This document shows, piece after piece, positions 41,680 through 51,700 of a DNA stretch of 59,129 nt (within the stretch, counting starts at the first letter, position 1; every line of letters starts with the position of its first letter). A model generated the notes under the pieces. The model was not told the DNA's origin. It did not search any database and was given only the letters and a program-made list of their open reading frames with translations. This stretch comes from Candidatus Gastranaerophilales bacterium (lineage in GTDB: Bacteria > Cyanobacteriota > Vampirovibrionia > Gastranaerophilales > Gastranaerophilaceae), in NCBI GenBank assembly GCA_944323395.1, contig CALUSI010000014.1, positions 1 through 59,129 of the forward strand, given 5' to 3'. Position numbers and translations under genes: made by a program.

Positions 41680-43837
41680 ATGATACTTTTTCTATGCCGG
41701 ATATTCTTGGATCGAGGATACGTCTTCCAACATTTTCAAATTCAATCTGACAAAATAATATCTTATTACTGTAATTGGCAAAACCTTCTATTACACCGTA
41801 ACCATGTTTTGGATGATAAACTTTATCTCCGATTTTAAATGGAATATCACTAATTTTTATTTCTGAAGAGTTATCTGTTTCATATACAGGTATATCAGGT
41901 GTTGTTTTTTCTTTTATATTTTCCTTTATTGGAGGAGGTGTTTCATCTGTTTCTATTTCAACAACAAAGTCATTATTTGAAATGTTTGTTTCTTCTTCTT
42001 TAGAATTTATATCCTTTATTGGTTCTTCTTCACTCGCCGCAATATCACTCATAACATCATCAATATTTACTATTTCATTGTTTTGTTCAATGTTCAATTG
42101 GTCATTTTCTTCATTTATTGATTCTAATTTTTGCTTTTCTGCTATATCTTGTGATTGTGCAACTCCCATTGGAAGAATTACATTTTGTTCAATTATTTCA
42201 TTTGTTTGATTTTCATCATTCAAAATAATGTTTTCTTCATTGATTTGTATTGTTTCCGGATTTATTAAATCAGTTGTATTTTGAACTAAAGTACTATTTT
42301 TATTCTCTATTTCAGTAGATGGTTCCTTTACAGACATTGGTCTGAAAATATCATATTTGTTATTTGGAATTTCTTTAATTTGTGTTTTGTTTCTTATATC
42401 ATCTAGTGTTAGTTCTTCTTGATTTTGTTCATCTAAAAAATCCAAATCGGAATCACTGAAATCTTCTTCTGTTATTTTTATATTATTGTCTTCGTTTAAA
42501 GAAGTTGGTTTTTGTATTTCTCCTGTTATTACTGCATTTGAAGGAATGATTTTTTGATGTGATGATAATAATTTATCTACATCTTTCTTTATTTCATTTT
42601 GTATTACTTCATCTGTGGTTGATGAATCAAATGCCTGTAAATCTAATATTAAAGGAAGGTATAAAGTAGATTCACCATATATTATAAATTCGCCTGAATT
42701 GATTTTATTGAGTAATATATTATAGCTATCATCTTCTTTTATTAGTTTAGATGGTCTAAATAATATTTGATTTTTACAAACAGATTTTAACACTTGTCTG
42801 TGATCGCTGTCATAATTAGTTGAAACAATTGGAATTACTTTATTTGTATTGTAAATATTTATTATTGATTTTTTATCTAAAGGAACATCATTTAATGAAA
42901 TTACAAAATAACAATGTTTGTTAATTAATTCCAAAATAGACTGAATTGCAAATTTATACCATTTTTCTTCTAGTTTTGACGCATCAATAATTAATATATT
43001 TTGTTTTTCTAAAATTGCATTAATAATATCAAATTGAGATTTACTTTCAGCAAATATACTTTCTTGCGCATATAGCCACAATTTATTTCGTAGAAGCATT
43101 AATCCTGAAATAGGATTAGACATAAATTCATTATCAACTACATTTTTAAACAACGTAAAAGGTAAGAATTTATTTTCTATGGTTTTCAGATATTCTCTAA
43201 GTTCTAAGACTATACTTTGAATTACTGCTTTATCTTCTATAGGACAATCATTTATATCATTTTCTAATATTGTATTAAATGCTTCAATATTTAATGGTAG
43301 TTTTAAACTTTCTGACACTTTTAGTTTTGGAACATTTGCTATTGAACTATATCGTCCGTCGAAATCTAATAATATTACTTTTTTTTGCTTTGTATATAAC
43401 TCTGAGATGATATTTTGTATAAGTATTTTGGTCTTATCTTCTCTATCTGATTGAATATATAATTTTTCATTTATAAACGAATCAGATAGGTTCACGAAGC
43501 ATTCGGGATGGTTTGATAGATTACCTAAATATATATTTTCTCCAGAACCCTTTATGAGTTCAATTATTTCATCAGAATTTATATATACAACACTTGATGT
43601 TTTAGAAGGAATATAGCCATTATAATATGAGAGATTGTCATTTTTATCAATAGAAAGCGATAATCTTGCATCTGCAAAATTATTGTCTGATGTTCCTGTA
43701 GTTGAAATATCCGTGATTTGCGCTATTAATTTTTGATTAGTATCTTCTAACAGTAGAAAATCAGACGGCAAAAGATGATTTTCCGCTGAATTATATATTA
43801 TTTTAGCTATATCATTTTTAACTTCTAAAAGTTGCAT
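41678..43837 (-). CDS. HerA-like protein with degenerate P-loop and CarD-like C-terminus
   Basis: This 719-residue protein starts with a small barrel-like domain (1-100) and an ATPase-like domain (about 110-410) resembling the HerA/DUF87 family. The Walker B-like strand KKVILLDFDGRYSSI matches the family's D-x-x-G-E-Y, but the P-loop position reads LYIQSDREDKTK, with no GxxGxGK[ST], so ATP hydrolysis is doubtful. Residues 430-660 are acidic and disordered. The last 55 residues (FKIGDKVYHPKHGYGVIEGF, then GRRILDPR) look like a CarD/Tudor-type domain that in other proteins binds RNA polymerase. I infer a transcription- or DNA-associated scaffold. The CarD-like call is moderate, the HerA relation tentative. 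Confidence 0.6.
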   Translation of the reverse strand: MQLLEVKNDIAKIIYNSAENHLLPSDFLLLEDTNQKLIAQITDISTTGTSDNNFADARLSLSIDKNDNLSYYNGYIPSKTSSVVYINSDEIIELIKGSGENIYLGNLSNHPECFVNLSDSFINEKLYIQSDREDKTKILIQNIISELYTKQKKVILLDFDGRYSSIANVPKLKVSESLKLPLNIEAFNTILENDINDCPIEDKAVIQSIVLELREYLKTIENKFLPFTLFKNVVDNEFMSNPISGLMLLRNKLWLYAQESIFAESKSQFDIINAILEKQNILIIDASKLEEKWYKFAIQSILELINKHCYFVISLNDVPLDKKSIINIYNTNKVIPIVSTNYDSDHRQVLKSVCKNQILFRPSKLIKEDDSYNILLNKINSGEFIIYGESTLYLPLILDLQAFDSSTTDEVIQNEIKKDVDKLLSSHQKIIPSNAVITGEIQKPTSLNEDNNIKITEEDFSDSDLDFLDEQNQEELTLDDIRNKTQIKEIPNNKYDIFRPMSVKEPSTEIENKNSTLVQNTTDLINPETIQINEENIILNDENQTNEIIEQNVILPMGVAQSQDIAEKQKLESINEENDQLNIEQNNEIVNIDDVMSDIAASEEEPIKDINSKEEETNISNNDFVVEIETDETPPPIKENIKEKTTPDIPVYETDNSSEIKISDIPFKIGDKVYHPKHGYGVIEGFANYSNKILFCQIEFENVGRRILDPRISGIEKVS

Positions 43838-43954
43838 CCGGACCTTCTTTTATGAAGAAATAATCTCAATCGTAACTTACGCTCAATTATTATACTACAT
43901 TATAATTATTATACAAATCATACGCGCAAAGGATTTAATAAGTATTTGACATAA

Positions 43955-43996
43955 TCATTTAAAAATAAAAGGTCGGATTTGATATTTTATCCGACC
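43955..43996 (-). terminator. Intrinsic terminator after the 44031 gene
   Basis: GGTCGGAT (43971-43978) and ATCCGACC (43989-43996) make an 8-bp GC-rich stem. On the minus strand it is followed by TTTTATTTTT. It lies 35 bases past the stop. Confidence 0.85.
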
Positions 43997-44030
43997 GAAA
44001 ACAATATATATAAATTTATTTAATTCAAAT

Positions 44031-44930
44031 TTATGCAAATGTTTTGAAAGAATCTTCTATATTTTTATCTATAATTTGTTTTACTGATTCCATTTCTTTT
44101 TCTACTGAACTTTGTTGAGTTTGAACTTGTTCTAATCTCAATTCCAATAATTTATCTTGTTTTTGAATTTGAGTCATAGCAGTTTCATATTCTGCTTCTG
44201 CAGCAGCATCATCTGCTGTATAATAAACTTCTGAAATAAGAGTTGAACCTTGCCAAGTTATATCATCCCAGCCAGATTCTTCATTTGGGTTAGCTTGTTG
44301 TATTAACCACTGTCCTGTAGATAGCATTTCTTGTAAGTATAAAGGATCCATACAATTTGCATCTTTTACAACATGTTCACCTTCGCTGACTAATTCTGAA
44401 CTGCTTTTATCTTTATATACAACATTTAATTCTGAATTGGGATTCTGTTCATTATAATAGTTGCATAATTCCAATAATGATTTACTATGCAAATCTGTTA
44501 ATGCATCACCGGTTACATCTGAAAAATATTTAGTTATAAAATCATCTTTAGATGTATATTTCTTAGAAGAATTATATCTGTTTGATAATGCTTCTTCTCC
44601 ATCTGTAGATTCTTGTGTTTCTTTTGATGAAACTTCTATATATTCACCCGGAATAACAACATTTCCATTTACATCAACTAATCTCATTCCCAAACCTGAA
44701 TATGGATTTTGACTTGTAAGAATATCGTAAGTCAACTGTTGAGTAACGCCATCAGCCGTATTTGCCTGCATTATTTTGTTATTCATTGCATCATTATATC
44801 TATCTGCGACCTTTTGTGTTTCATTCGTAAGCGCTAATCTCTGTTGAGAAATTTGTTGTCCCTCATAAACCAAATCACTATTCCTTGCAGTAAGACATAG
44901 GTAACGTCCTTGTGATGCTGCTAGTCCCAT
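44031..44930 (-). CDS. Orphan coiled-coil protein (LAASQ..LTAR..DL type)
   Basis: This 299-residue protein begins GLAASQGRYLCLTARNSDL and continues into a Gln-rich amphipathic helix (GQQISQQRLALTNET). The C-terminal 70 residues (about 230-299) are a second predicted coiled coil. The middle (80-225) is mixed and polar. The N-terminal pattern loosely recalls the amphipathic starts of flagellar or secretion-filament proteins, but no motility or secretion gene is in the window. I recognise it only as a recurring lineage-specific type. AAAGGAG is 8 bases before the ATG; a strong terminator follows. Confidence 0.65.
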   Translation of the reverse strand: MGLAASQGRYLCLTARNSDLVYEGQQISQQRLALTNETQKVADRYNDAMNNKIMQANTADGVTQQLTYDILTSQNPYSGLGMRLVDVNGNVVIPGEYIEVSSKETQESTDGEEALSNRYNSSKKYTSKDDFITKYFSDVTGDALTDLHSKSLLELCNYYNEQNPNSELNVVYKDKSSSELVSEGEHVVKDANCMDPLYLQEMLSTGQWLIQQANPNEESGWDDITWQGSTLISEVYYTADDAAAEAEYETAMTQIQKQDKLLELRLEQVQTQQSSVEKEMESVKQIIDKNIEDSFKTFA

Positions 44931-45008
44931 AGTTTTTACTCCTTTATATATATTGTTGTATTAACTATATCGACAAGCTTTTCAATTATCTTGAGGCTGT
45001 AATTTTAT

Positions 45009-45029
45009 AATGTTACATTATGTAACATT
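45009..45029. promoter_or_regulatory. Perfect palindrome between the activase and the 44031 gene
   Basis: AATGTTACAT and ATGTAACATT are exact inverted arms around a single base. It lies 4 bases past the activase stop and about 79 bases upstream of the 44031 start codon. No T run follows, so an operator for the 44031 gene is as likely as a weak terminator. Confidence 0.4.
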
Positions 45030-45033
45030 AAGT

Positions 45034-46029
45034 TTAGCCTATATCCCATCTGCCACAGGTACCACCCCAACGCGCTATAATCTTATCTGATTTATTATTT
45101 AACTCGGTAGATGTTACATCTCCTTCAACAATTGTAATTACTTCACAATTATTAGAACAGCCACTGCATTGGTTCGTGTATGAATTAAATGACATTTCCC
45201 CCACACTGAAACCTTTAAATGTTGTTGGTTTTTCATTAAATTGATGATTTTCCATTGCAAGTAATGCAGCCCCTATTGCCCCCATTGTTTGGTGATTATC
45301 AGGTACTACTACTTTCGTGTTTAGCGCTTCTTCGAAGGCCTTTACCATGCCTGTATTTGTAGCTACTCCACCTTGGAATGTAACAATAGGAAGAATTTCT
45401 TTACCTAATGCAAGATTACTCAAATAGTTTCTGACTAAAGCTTGGCATAACCCATACAATAAATCTTCAACAGGGTAACCTAATTGTTGTTTATGAATCA
45501 GATCTGATTCAGCAAAAACACCACATCTTCCTGCAATTCTGGCAGGTGACTTGGATTGAAGGGCAAGTGAACCAAAATTTTGAATTGGTACATTTAGTCT
45601 TGATGCTTGTTGATCAAGAAAAGAACCTGTACCGGCTGCACAAACAGTATTCATTGCAAAGTCTGTAACAATACCGTCACGTAAAATTATAATTTTACTA
45701 TCTTGTCCTCCAATTTCCAAAATTGTTTGAACTCCGGGAACATAAGTACTGGCTGCAACTGCATGCGCAGTAATTTCGTTTTTGATCACATCAGCACCAA
45801 CTAATGCTCCGGCCAGGTTTCTACCGGAACCGGTTGTCCCAACACCTAATATATTATATTCTTGTTTTGCTTGCAAAGTTAAATTTCTTAATGAAGTTTG
45901 AACTGCAATAACAGGTTTTCCTGCAGTTCTGGTCATAAAACCATCTATAAATTTCCCATTTTCATCAACCAGTGCTGCTTTTGTTGTCACTGAACCAACA
46001 TCTATACCCAAATATGCATTTAAAGCCAT
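45034..46029 (-). CDS. 2-hydroxyacyl-CoA dehydratase activase-like ATPase
   Basis: This 331-residue protein belongs to the BadF/BcrA/HgdC actin-fold ATPase family. GIDVGSVTTKAAL is the phosphate-1 loop, EIGGQDSKII the phosphate-2 loop, and FQGGVATNTGMV the adenosine motif. The [4Fe-4S] cysteines are C130 (TVCAAGTGSF) and C169 (GRCGVFAESD), which in HgdC bridge the dimer. Family members drive electrons into dehydratases. About 55 extra residues at the C-terminus carry CSGCSNNCE and GGTCGRWDI, which look like the start of the next domain in the very long fused activases, then the chain stops. No dehydratase subunits are nearby, so the partner is unknown. Confidence 0.85.
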   Translation of the reverse strand: MALNAYLGIDVGSVTTKAALVDENGKFIDGFMTRTAGKPVIAVQTSLRNLTLQAKQEYNILGVGTTGSGRNLAGALVGADVIKNEITAHAVAASTYVPGVQTILEIGGQDSKIIILRDGIVTDFAMNTVCAAGTGSFLDQQASRLNVPIQNFGSLALQSKSPARIAGRCGVFAESDLIHKQQLGYPVEDLLYGLCQALVRNYLSNLALGKEILPIVTFQGGVATNTGMVKAFEEALNTKVVVPDNHQTMGAIGAALLAMENHQFNEKPTTFKGFSVGEMSFNSYTNQCSGCSNNCEVITIVEGDVTSTELNNKSDKIIARWGGTCGRWDIG

Positions 46030-46178
46030 TAATAAAATCCCTCTCTACATTTATATTATCAATTTTACTAAAAACATAACTAAATTTGTAAAAATATATA
46101 AATAAATATAGAAAAAATAACAAATTTAAAGTATTTTTAACTTTATTCAAGTGTTAATGGAAGGTTTTGTATGTTTAA

Positions 46179-47864
46179 ATGAACAATATTTTTTCTTATT
46201 ATACTAAATATAGAGATCATATTGATGAATACAACAAGTGGAATAAAGATGCAAATAAAGTTCCACAATATAATAAAGCATCAAACTATTCCGTTTCGAA
46301 AACATCTTTAGAGCAAAAAGCAAAAGCAATTGCAGAGCCTATAATTTTATTAGACAGTTACGAACACGAAAAAGCAGAAGACTCCGAAACTTTTTTCCAA
46401 ACATTAAATATGGAATTAATGTCCGTAACAGGAGCTATTTGTTCTATTCCATTAGCAATAACAAAATTAATTCCTTTTTTAAACAAACATTCAGATAAAT
46501 ATAACTTAATAAAAAAAGCCGCTTCATTTTTAGAAAAATACAAATCAACATCTGTTAATATTCTAGGAAAGAGCATCTCTGCTGCAAAAATTGCAACAAT
46601 TTTTTCTGTTATAGGTGGGACTGCATTTTTTATAAACGGAATGAAGAACTCTATGAGTTCTCAGCTTGGATTAATAAGAAAAGCAAGTTTTGATGCTACT
46701 CAAGATATTGTTAATGACCCTAAACTATATGCGGTTTTAACTCCGGAACAAGAAAGCAAAGTCAATTCTATTGTTGACTATGACATAAAGCATAAAAATG
46801 CTTTTGTTGATAAATTAAAAGATAAAGTCAATATAAATTCCTCTTTCCAATCAGTTGGAGAATATAAAAAAACAGAAGGAAATTATCTTCAACGTAAAAA
46901 AGAATTCTTTGAAAAACAGAACCAAACTATAGATAAAAAATCCCAAAATACAAAACCTTCTCAAGAAGCGCAAGAAGATAAAATATTGTTTGAAAACCTT
47001 TTAAAAAATGTTGAACACGATGTTCTGGAACCATTAAGAAAAGTTGAAACAATTTCTAATATATCATACTCAGCAATGTTTACTGGCGGATTTTTGGAAT
47101 ATCTTATTTCAGATAAATTGGTAGATGTATTAGGAATAAAGAATAAGTTTCTGGGTGTTGGTATAAAAATTGGAGTTCCTCTTTTAACATATCTTATATT
47201 AAACAAAAATATATCGGATATAGAAAACAAGGCTATTTTAGCTACAAAGTATAAACATCTTAAAAAATTTACTGAAAATCCTGAACAATATCAAGAATCG
47301 GCACAAGATAAAAAAGAAAATCTTTTTGATTTCATAAAAACAACATTAAAAGATATGAAAGATTATGATAATTTTGCTCAAAATGAACTTCCTAAAATAA
47401 AGGCAAGGATGGATGCTAAACGTCAGTTAGAATATACACCCGAACAGATGAAAGCGGCAAAAACATTGCAAGAAAATACTTCAATGGTAATTAATAAACA
47501 AAGAGAACATCTATATGAACAATCAGTAGGGATAGAAACTCTATCTGAAACAATTTTGGGACCTATAGATATTGCAGCAACAGCAATAGGTGGAACTATT
47601 GGAAGTAAAATGGCAAAGAAATGTGCTAATAGAAAACTTTCAGGGGTATTAACAGGTCTTGGCGCTGTTTTAGCATTTATTCCGGCTGCAATTATTGAAG
47701 CAAAACTCACTAAACAACAAAAATTATCTGAAAAAATTGCTTCTATGCTTGCAATAAAAGAAATACAAAACCCTGCAATTTTTGAAAATAAATTGAATGA
47801 CATTCATTATTCAAATTTTCAATTTAATAAAAATATTCCTGATATCTTTGCAGATTTTGATTAA
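46179..47864 (+). CDS. Large orphan protein with hydrophobic segments
   Basis: I do not recognise this 561-residue protein. Hydrophobic stretches near 78-98 (SVTGAICSIPLAITKLIPF), 135-155 (AAKIATIFSVIGGTAFFING), 300-345 (including GVGIKIGVPLLTYLIL) and 460-510 (DIAATAIGGTIGSKMA and LSGVLTGLGAVLAFIPAAII) could be membrane-inserting; Gly/Ala patterns resemble glycine-zipper segments. The parts between are Lys/Glu-rich and helical. It lacks a signal peptide. The ribosome site (GGAAGG) is about 14 bases from the ATG, rather far. It ends 5 bases from the convergent aminotransferase-like gene. The 2375 protein has a similar Gly-rich hydrophobic end, but homology is unproven. Confidence 0.6.
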   Translation: MNNIFSYYTKYRDHIDEYNKWNKDANKVPQYNKASNYSVSKTSLEQKAKAIAEPIILLDSYEHEKAEDSETFFQTLNMELMSVTGAICSIPLAITKLIPFLNKHSDKYNLIKKAASFLEKYKSTSVNILGKSISAAKIATIFSVIGGTAFFINGMKNSMSSQLGLIRKASFDATQDIVNDPKLYAVLTPEQESKVNSIVDYDIKHKNAFVDKLKDKVNINSSFQSVGEYKKTEGNYLQRKKEFFEKQNQTIDKKSQNTKPSQEAQEDKILFENLLKNVEHDVLEPLRKVETISNISYSAMFTGGFLEYLISDKLVDVLGIKNKFLGVGIKIGVPLLTYLILNKNISDIENKAILATKYKHLKKFTENPEQYQESAQDKKENLFDFIKTTLKDMKDYDNFAQNELPKIKARMDAKRQLEYTPEQMKAAKTLQENTSMVINKQREHLYEQSVGIETLSETILGPIDIAATAIGGTIGSKMAKKCANRKLSGVLTGLGAVLAFIPAAIIEAKLTKQQKLSEKIASMLAIKEIQNPAIFENKLNDIHYSNFQFNKNIPDIFADFD

Positions 47865-47869
47865 ACTTT

Positions 47870-48664
47870 TTATTTTAAGTTTATAGAAACTAAGTTTGTG
47901 TATAATTGCTTTTCAGGGAATTTATCAGGCATATTATTCCAGTATCTAAACACAAAAATTCCTTCGGTTTCCAGTTCTTTTACCAAATTCTCGGCTTCTT
48001 TTATATTATTTGCAAAATATGGATAGGAAAATGGAACTTCATTTTCTTTTAATATTAAATTACCATTTAGTCTTTCATTCCAATAATTAAATTTATTTAT
48101 TCGTCTTTGTTTTTCTTTTTGTATATTAATATTTTCAAAAATTTCCATTGTTGAATCTGAGATATATTTTATATCTTCTAAATCCAATTTATTCTCATTT
48201 ATACAAAAGTCCTTAAAACTAAGAACTTTAGGCACATATTCAAAATCATCTTTAGTAATATCTATATCTAAACTTTTTTTTGTATATAAAAAAGAACCAT
48301 TTCTAACCGTAGGAAAAAATTTTCTTATTGAATTAAACGATGCAATGCCTTTAGGTTTTGAATAAAAAGAGTGTGCATTATCTATTATCAAATTTTCATA
48401 TTTCTTACTCAATTCATCTACAATATTTGAACATACTCCAAAATAATCAGGATACAAAATAAAAGCATTTTTAGGAAATTTACACTCAGGATAAAAATTT
48501 CTATCTATATGATAGTATATAATTCTGCATTTTTCTTTATTAACAGCAATGCGAAGCACCGGACATATATAATAAGGAATATATATTTCTTTTATTCCAA
48601 ATGCTTTAATAATATACCTTAATGAATTTCTGGCTGTATTTAATTTTATTAATTTATAATCCAT
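47870..48664 (-). CDS. Short DegT-like PLP-dependent aminotransferase
   Basis: This 264-residue protein resembles the PLP-binding domain of DegT/DnrJ/EryC1 aminotransferases. LIIDNAHSF places the cofactor-ring Asp at D95, and SIRKFFPTVRNGSFLY places the Schiff-base Lys at K115 in the family's S-x-R-K-x-x-P pattern. YIPYYICPVLRIAV matches the early substrate loop. It is about 100 residues shorter than usual, with a small C-terminal domain (210-264), so it may be a compact variant or have lost its ends. I start it at the ATG at 48664; an in-frame GTG at 48682 is possible and neither has a clear ribosome site. The substrate is probably an amino sugar. Confidence 0.6.
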   Translation of the reverse strand: MDYKLIKLNTARNSLRYIIKAFGIKEIYIPYYICPVLRIAVNKEKCRIIYYHIDRNFYPECKFPKNAFILYPDYFGVCSNIVDELSKKYENLIIDNAHSFYSKPKGIASFNSIRKFFPTVRNGSFLYTKKSLDIDITKDDFEYVPKVLSFKDFCINENKLDLEDIKYISDSTMEIFENINIQKEKQRRINKFNYWNERLNGNLILKENEVPFSYPYFANNIKEAENLVKELETEGIFVFRYWNNMPDKFPEKQLYTNLVSINLK

Positions 48665-48689
48665 AATAAAATTATAAATCACATTTACA

Positions 48690-48719
48690 AAAGAAAAAGT
48701 AGGACTTCTCTTGTCCTAC
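48690..48719 (-). terminator. Intrinsic terminator after the helicase-nuclease gene
   Basis: GTAGGAC (48699-48705) and GTCCTAC (48713-48719) form a perfect 7-bp stem. On the minus strand it is followed by TTTTTCTTTT. It ends the 48799 transcript ahead of the aminotransferase-like gene. Confidence 0.85.
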
Positions 48720-48798
48720 ATCATACCTTCTTACTTTACCTTATATATATAAAAAATTTTTCAACTGCGAAATTGCTATATAGTTATAAATTCTTATT

Positions 48799-51700
48799 CT
48801 ATAAGTCAGCCAGCTTACATAAATGTTTATAGTTGCAATATTCACATGCTTTTTTATTTTCTAATTCGGGTTTGAAATTTAAGTTCAATATATTATCATA
48901 GGCATACTTTATTTTGGTTTCTATTATTTTGTTATCTTCTTCAGTAAGATTAATATGGAAATTTGAATCCGGTTCTTCAACAAAAATCAACCCCGCTTTT
49001 GTAACTTGAATATTCGGATTTTGTATTTCGTAAGCATATTTATAAAATCGTAATTGATTTAAATAATTTTCATAATCTTTCCCGTCTGCAATTTGGGATT
49101 TTGATTTGGCACTGCCGGTTTTGTAGTCATATAATTCAATAGTGCCATCATTGTTTTTTTCAATTCTGTCTATAAACCCTTTTAAAAAATGGTTTTCAAA
49201 CGGAACATAATTAAATGAGTATTCGGTAGAATAAATTCTTGTATAAGGAGTTTCCAATATCTGTTTATAATATTTATCAAAACATTTTATTCCCCTTATT
49301 CTAAATTCTTCTCTTTTTTCCTCAGTCTCAAATTTTTCTTTAGAAAGATTTTTTTCATAATATTTAATAACATCATTTTTTATTGGATATTGTCCATTTT
49401 CTTTTGCGTATTGTACTATCCATTGCAACGTCTTGTGTATAACAAGTCCATAATTAGCACTTGATGTTTCTTTATCTAATACCTTTATATTAAGTACGTA
49501 AGAATATAAAAAGTTTCTGGGACAATTTAGATAGGTGTTTAAAGTACTTGGACTTATTATAAAGTTTTCCAGTCTGGCTTTTAATTCATCCTTAAATGCT
49601 TTAGCATAGTCAAATGGTTCTTTCTTAAGCATTTGAGCAACTTCCAACAGATATTCTTGTTTCTCAAGTTCATGATTATATGATTCAATCAGATTATCAT
49701 CTTGAATAACTTCTGACAAATACGTAGTTAATTCTTGCGGATTTGTATCTATAGCATTTGAATATGATAAATAAAGAGTATGTTTTGCTCTTGTTACACC
49801 AACAAATAAAAGCCTCAACTGTTCTGAACGTCTTTGAGTATCCTCATCAGTTTTTTTATCTGATTTATCAATAGGAAGAGACATTGTATTATTCACACGT
49901 TTTCCTTCCCATTTTTTTGCTATTAAATTAGGCATGAAAACATATTCAAATTCTCTTCCTTTTGAACCATGCAAAGTTAAAAGCTGAATTGCATTTTGAG
50001 TATAATCTTCTTTATCTATTGTTATTGGAATATTACTTTCAAAGGCAGTATCAAGATGTTCAAGAAAATCGCCAAGCCAAGCTCCTTTTTTTATGTATAA
50101 AAATGATTGTGCCTCATCTATTATTTTCTTTATTGCATATATGTTTTCGCTTCTATTTATTTCTTTATTCAAAAAGTAATCTAAAATACCAGTCCTATTT
50201 ATAACCTCTATTATTAAATCTTTTATATTTAAATTACTTTTTAAGCTAATTAATGAATCAAAAGTTTGAATAAATGATTTTACCCTTAAAGGGTTTGCCC
50301 ATTCATAATCATTTTCTATCCCCAATTTTATATTTGATATTAAATCTTTATGATTTAACTTATTTTGCTCTAATAAATAAGAATAATCCGCATTATCAAA
50401 ATTAAACGGCTCCGTAAGAAGAAGTCCGAATAATTTGTCTCCGTTAAATTCATAATTTAATAATGCTTTCAAATAGAAATATATTACAAGCGTGGATTTA
50501 ATATCAAAAATATTTTTAGATTCTTTTATCTGAAATTGAATATTTTTAGCTTCTAGCAAACTTGCAAAAGTACTAAGTTCACTATTCTCGCGGGTTAAAA
50601 TCGCGATTTTGGATAAATCTTTTTCTCCTTCTTTATTTATATGCATATTATTAGAGTTTATAATATTTTCAATTTCTTTTACTATAAAATTATTTTCTTG
50701 TTTTATATCTGCAAAGCCGTAAAATTGAATCTTTTTATTTAATGGTGTAATTTGTGGATTTTTTGCTGTTAGAACTTTTGAAATATTGTATTTTGAAAAA
50801 TCTTCATTATATTCTAATCTCGTTTTATCTTGAGAAATAATTTTGTAGCTGAAGTCTAAAATATTTTGAGTTGACCGATTATTTTCATTTAAACAAATAA
50901 CTTTTGTTTGAGGAAATTTTATAAGAAATTTTTCTAAAGTATCAGTTTTAGCGCCTTGAAATTCATAAATTATTTGATCATCATCACCAACTACGAAAAT
51001 ATTTTCAGAATTAGCACCTTCTGCAAGTTTAAAAACTATACCATTTTGAGAATAATTTGTATCTTGATACTCGTCAACCAAAAAATATTGATATTTTGAC
51101 GAAACCTTCTTTAAAAACTCTTCGTTAGAATCGAAAACTTCTAAAACCATATTAATCATATCATTAAAATCAATATAGTTTTTTTGCTTTAATTTTATAT
51201 CATATTTTTCATATATTTCCCAAGCTTCTTTGGCTTTTGCTATTTTCTTTCTGTGAGATTCAAAATTGTTTAAAAATGTTTTTACAAGCTTACCTTTTTT
51301 CTCACGTTCAGTATATTCAGCAATTAATTCATTCATTTTTCCTTGCCAAGCAGGATGTGTTTTCAATGTGTTAAAATATTCTTCCTTTGTTACTTGATTT
51401 GATTTAATTTCATCAACCGCTTTTAAAAGTTCAGGGATAAAATAATATGCATCTCCCCACTTGGTTCTGTATACTTCAGGTTTTACTTCTTCAATTGTTT
51501 CTTTCATGATTGATTGCTTTGTTATTTCATCAATCAAAGTTACACCATCAAGAAGTTCAAACTCATTAGGATATTGTTTTATAACATCATTACAAAATGC
51601 ATGATATGTATTTATAGTTACTGCTGAAGCAATTGTCCCAATTTCTTTAACTAATCTTGCTTTCATTTCATTAGCAGCAGCTTCGGAATATGTCAGACAT

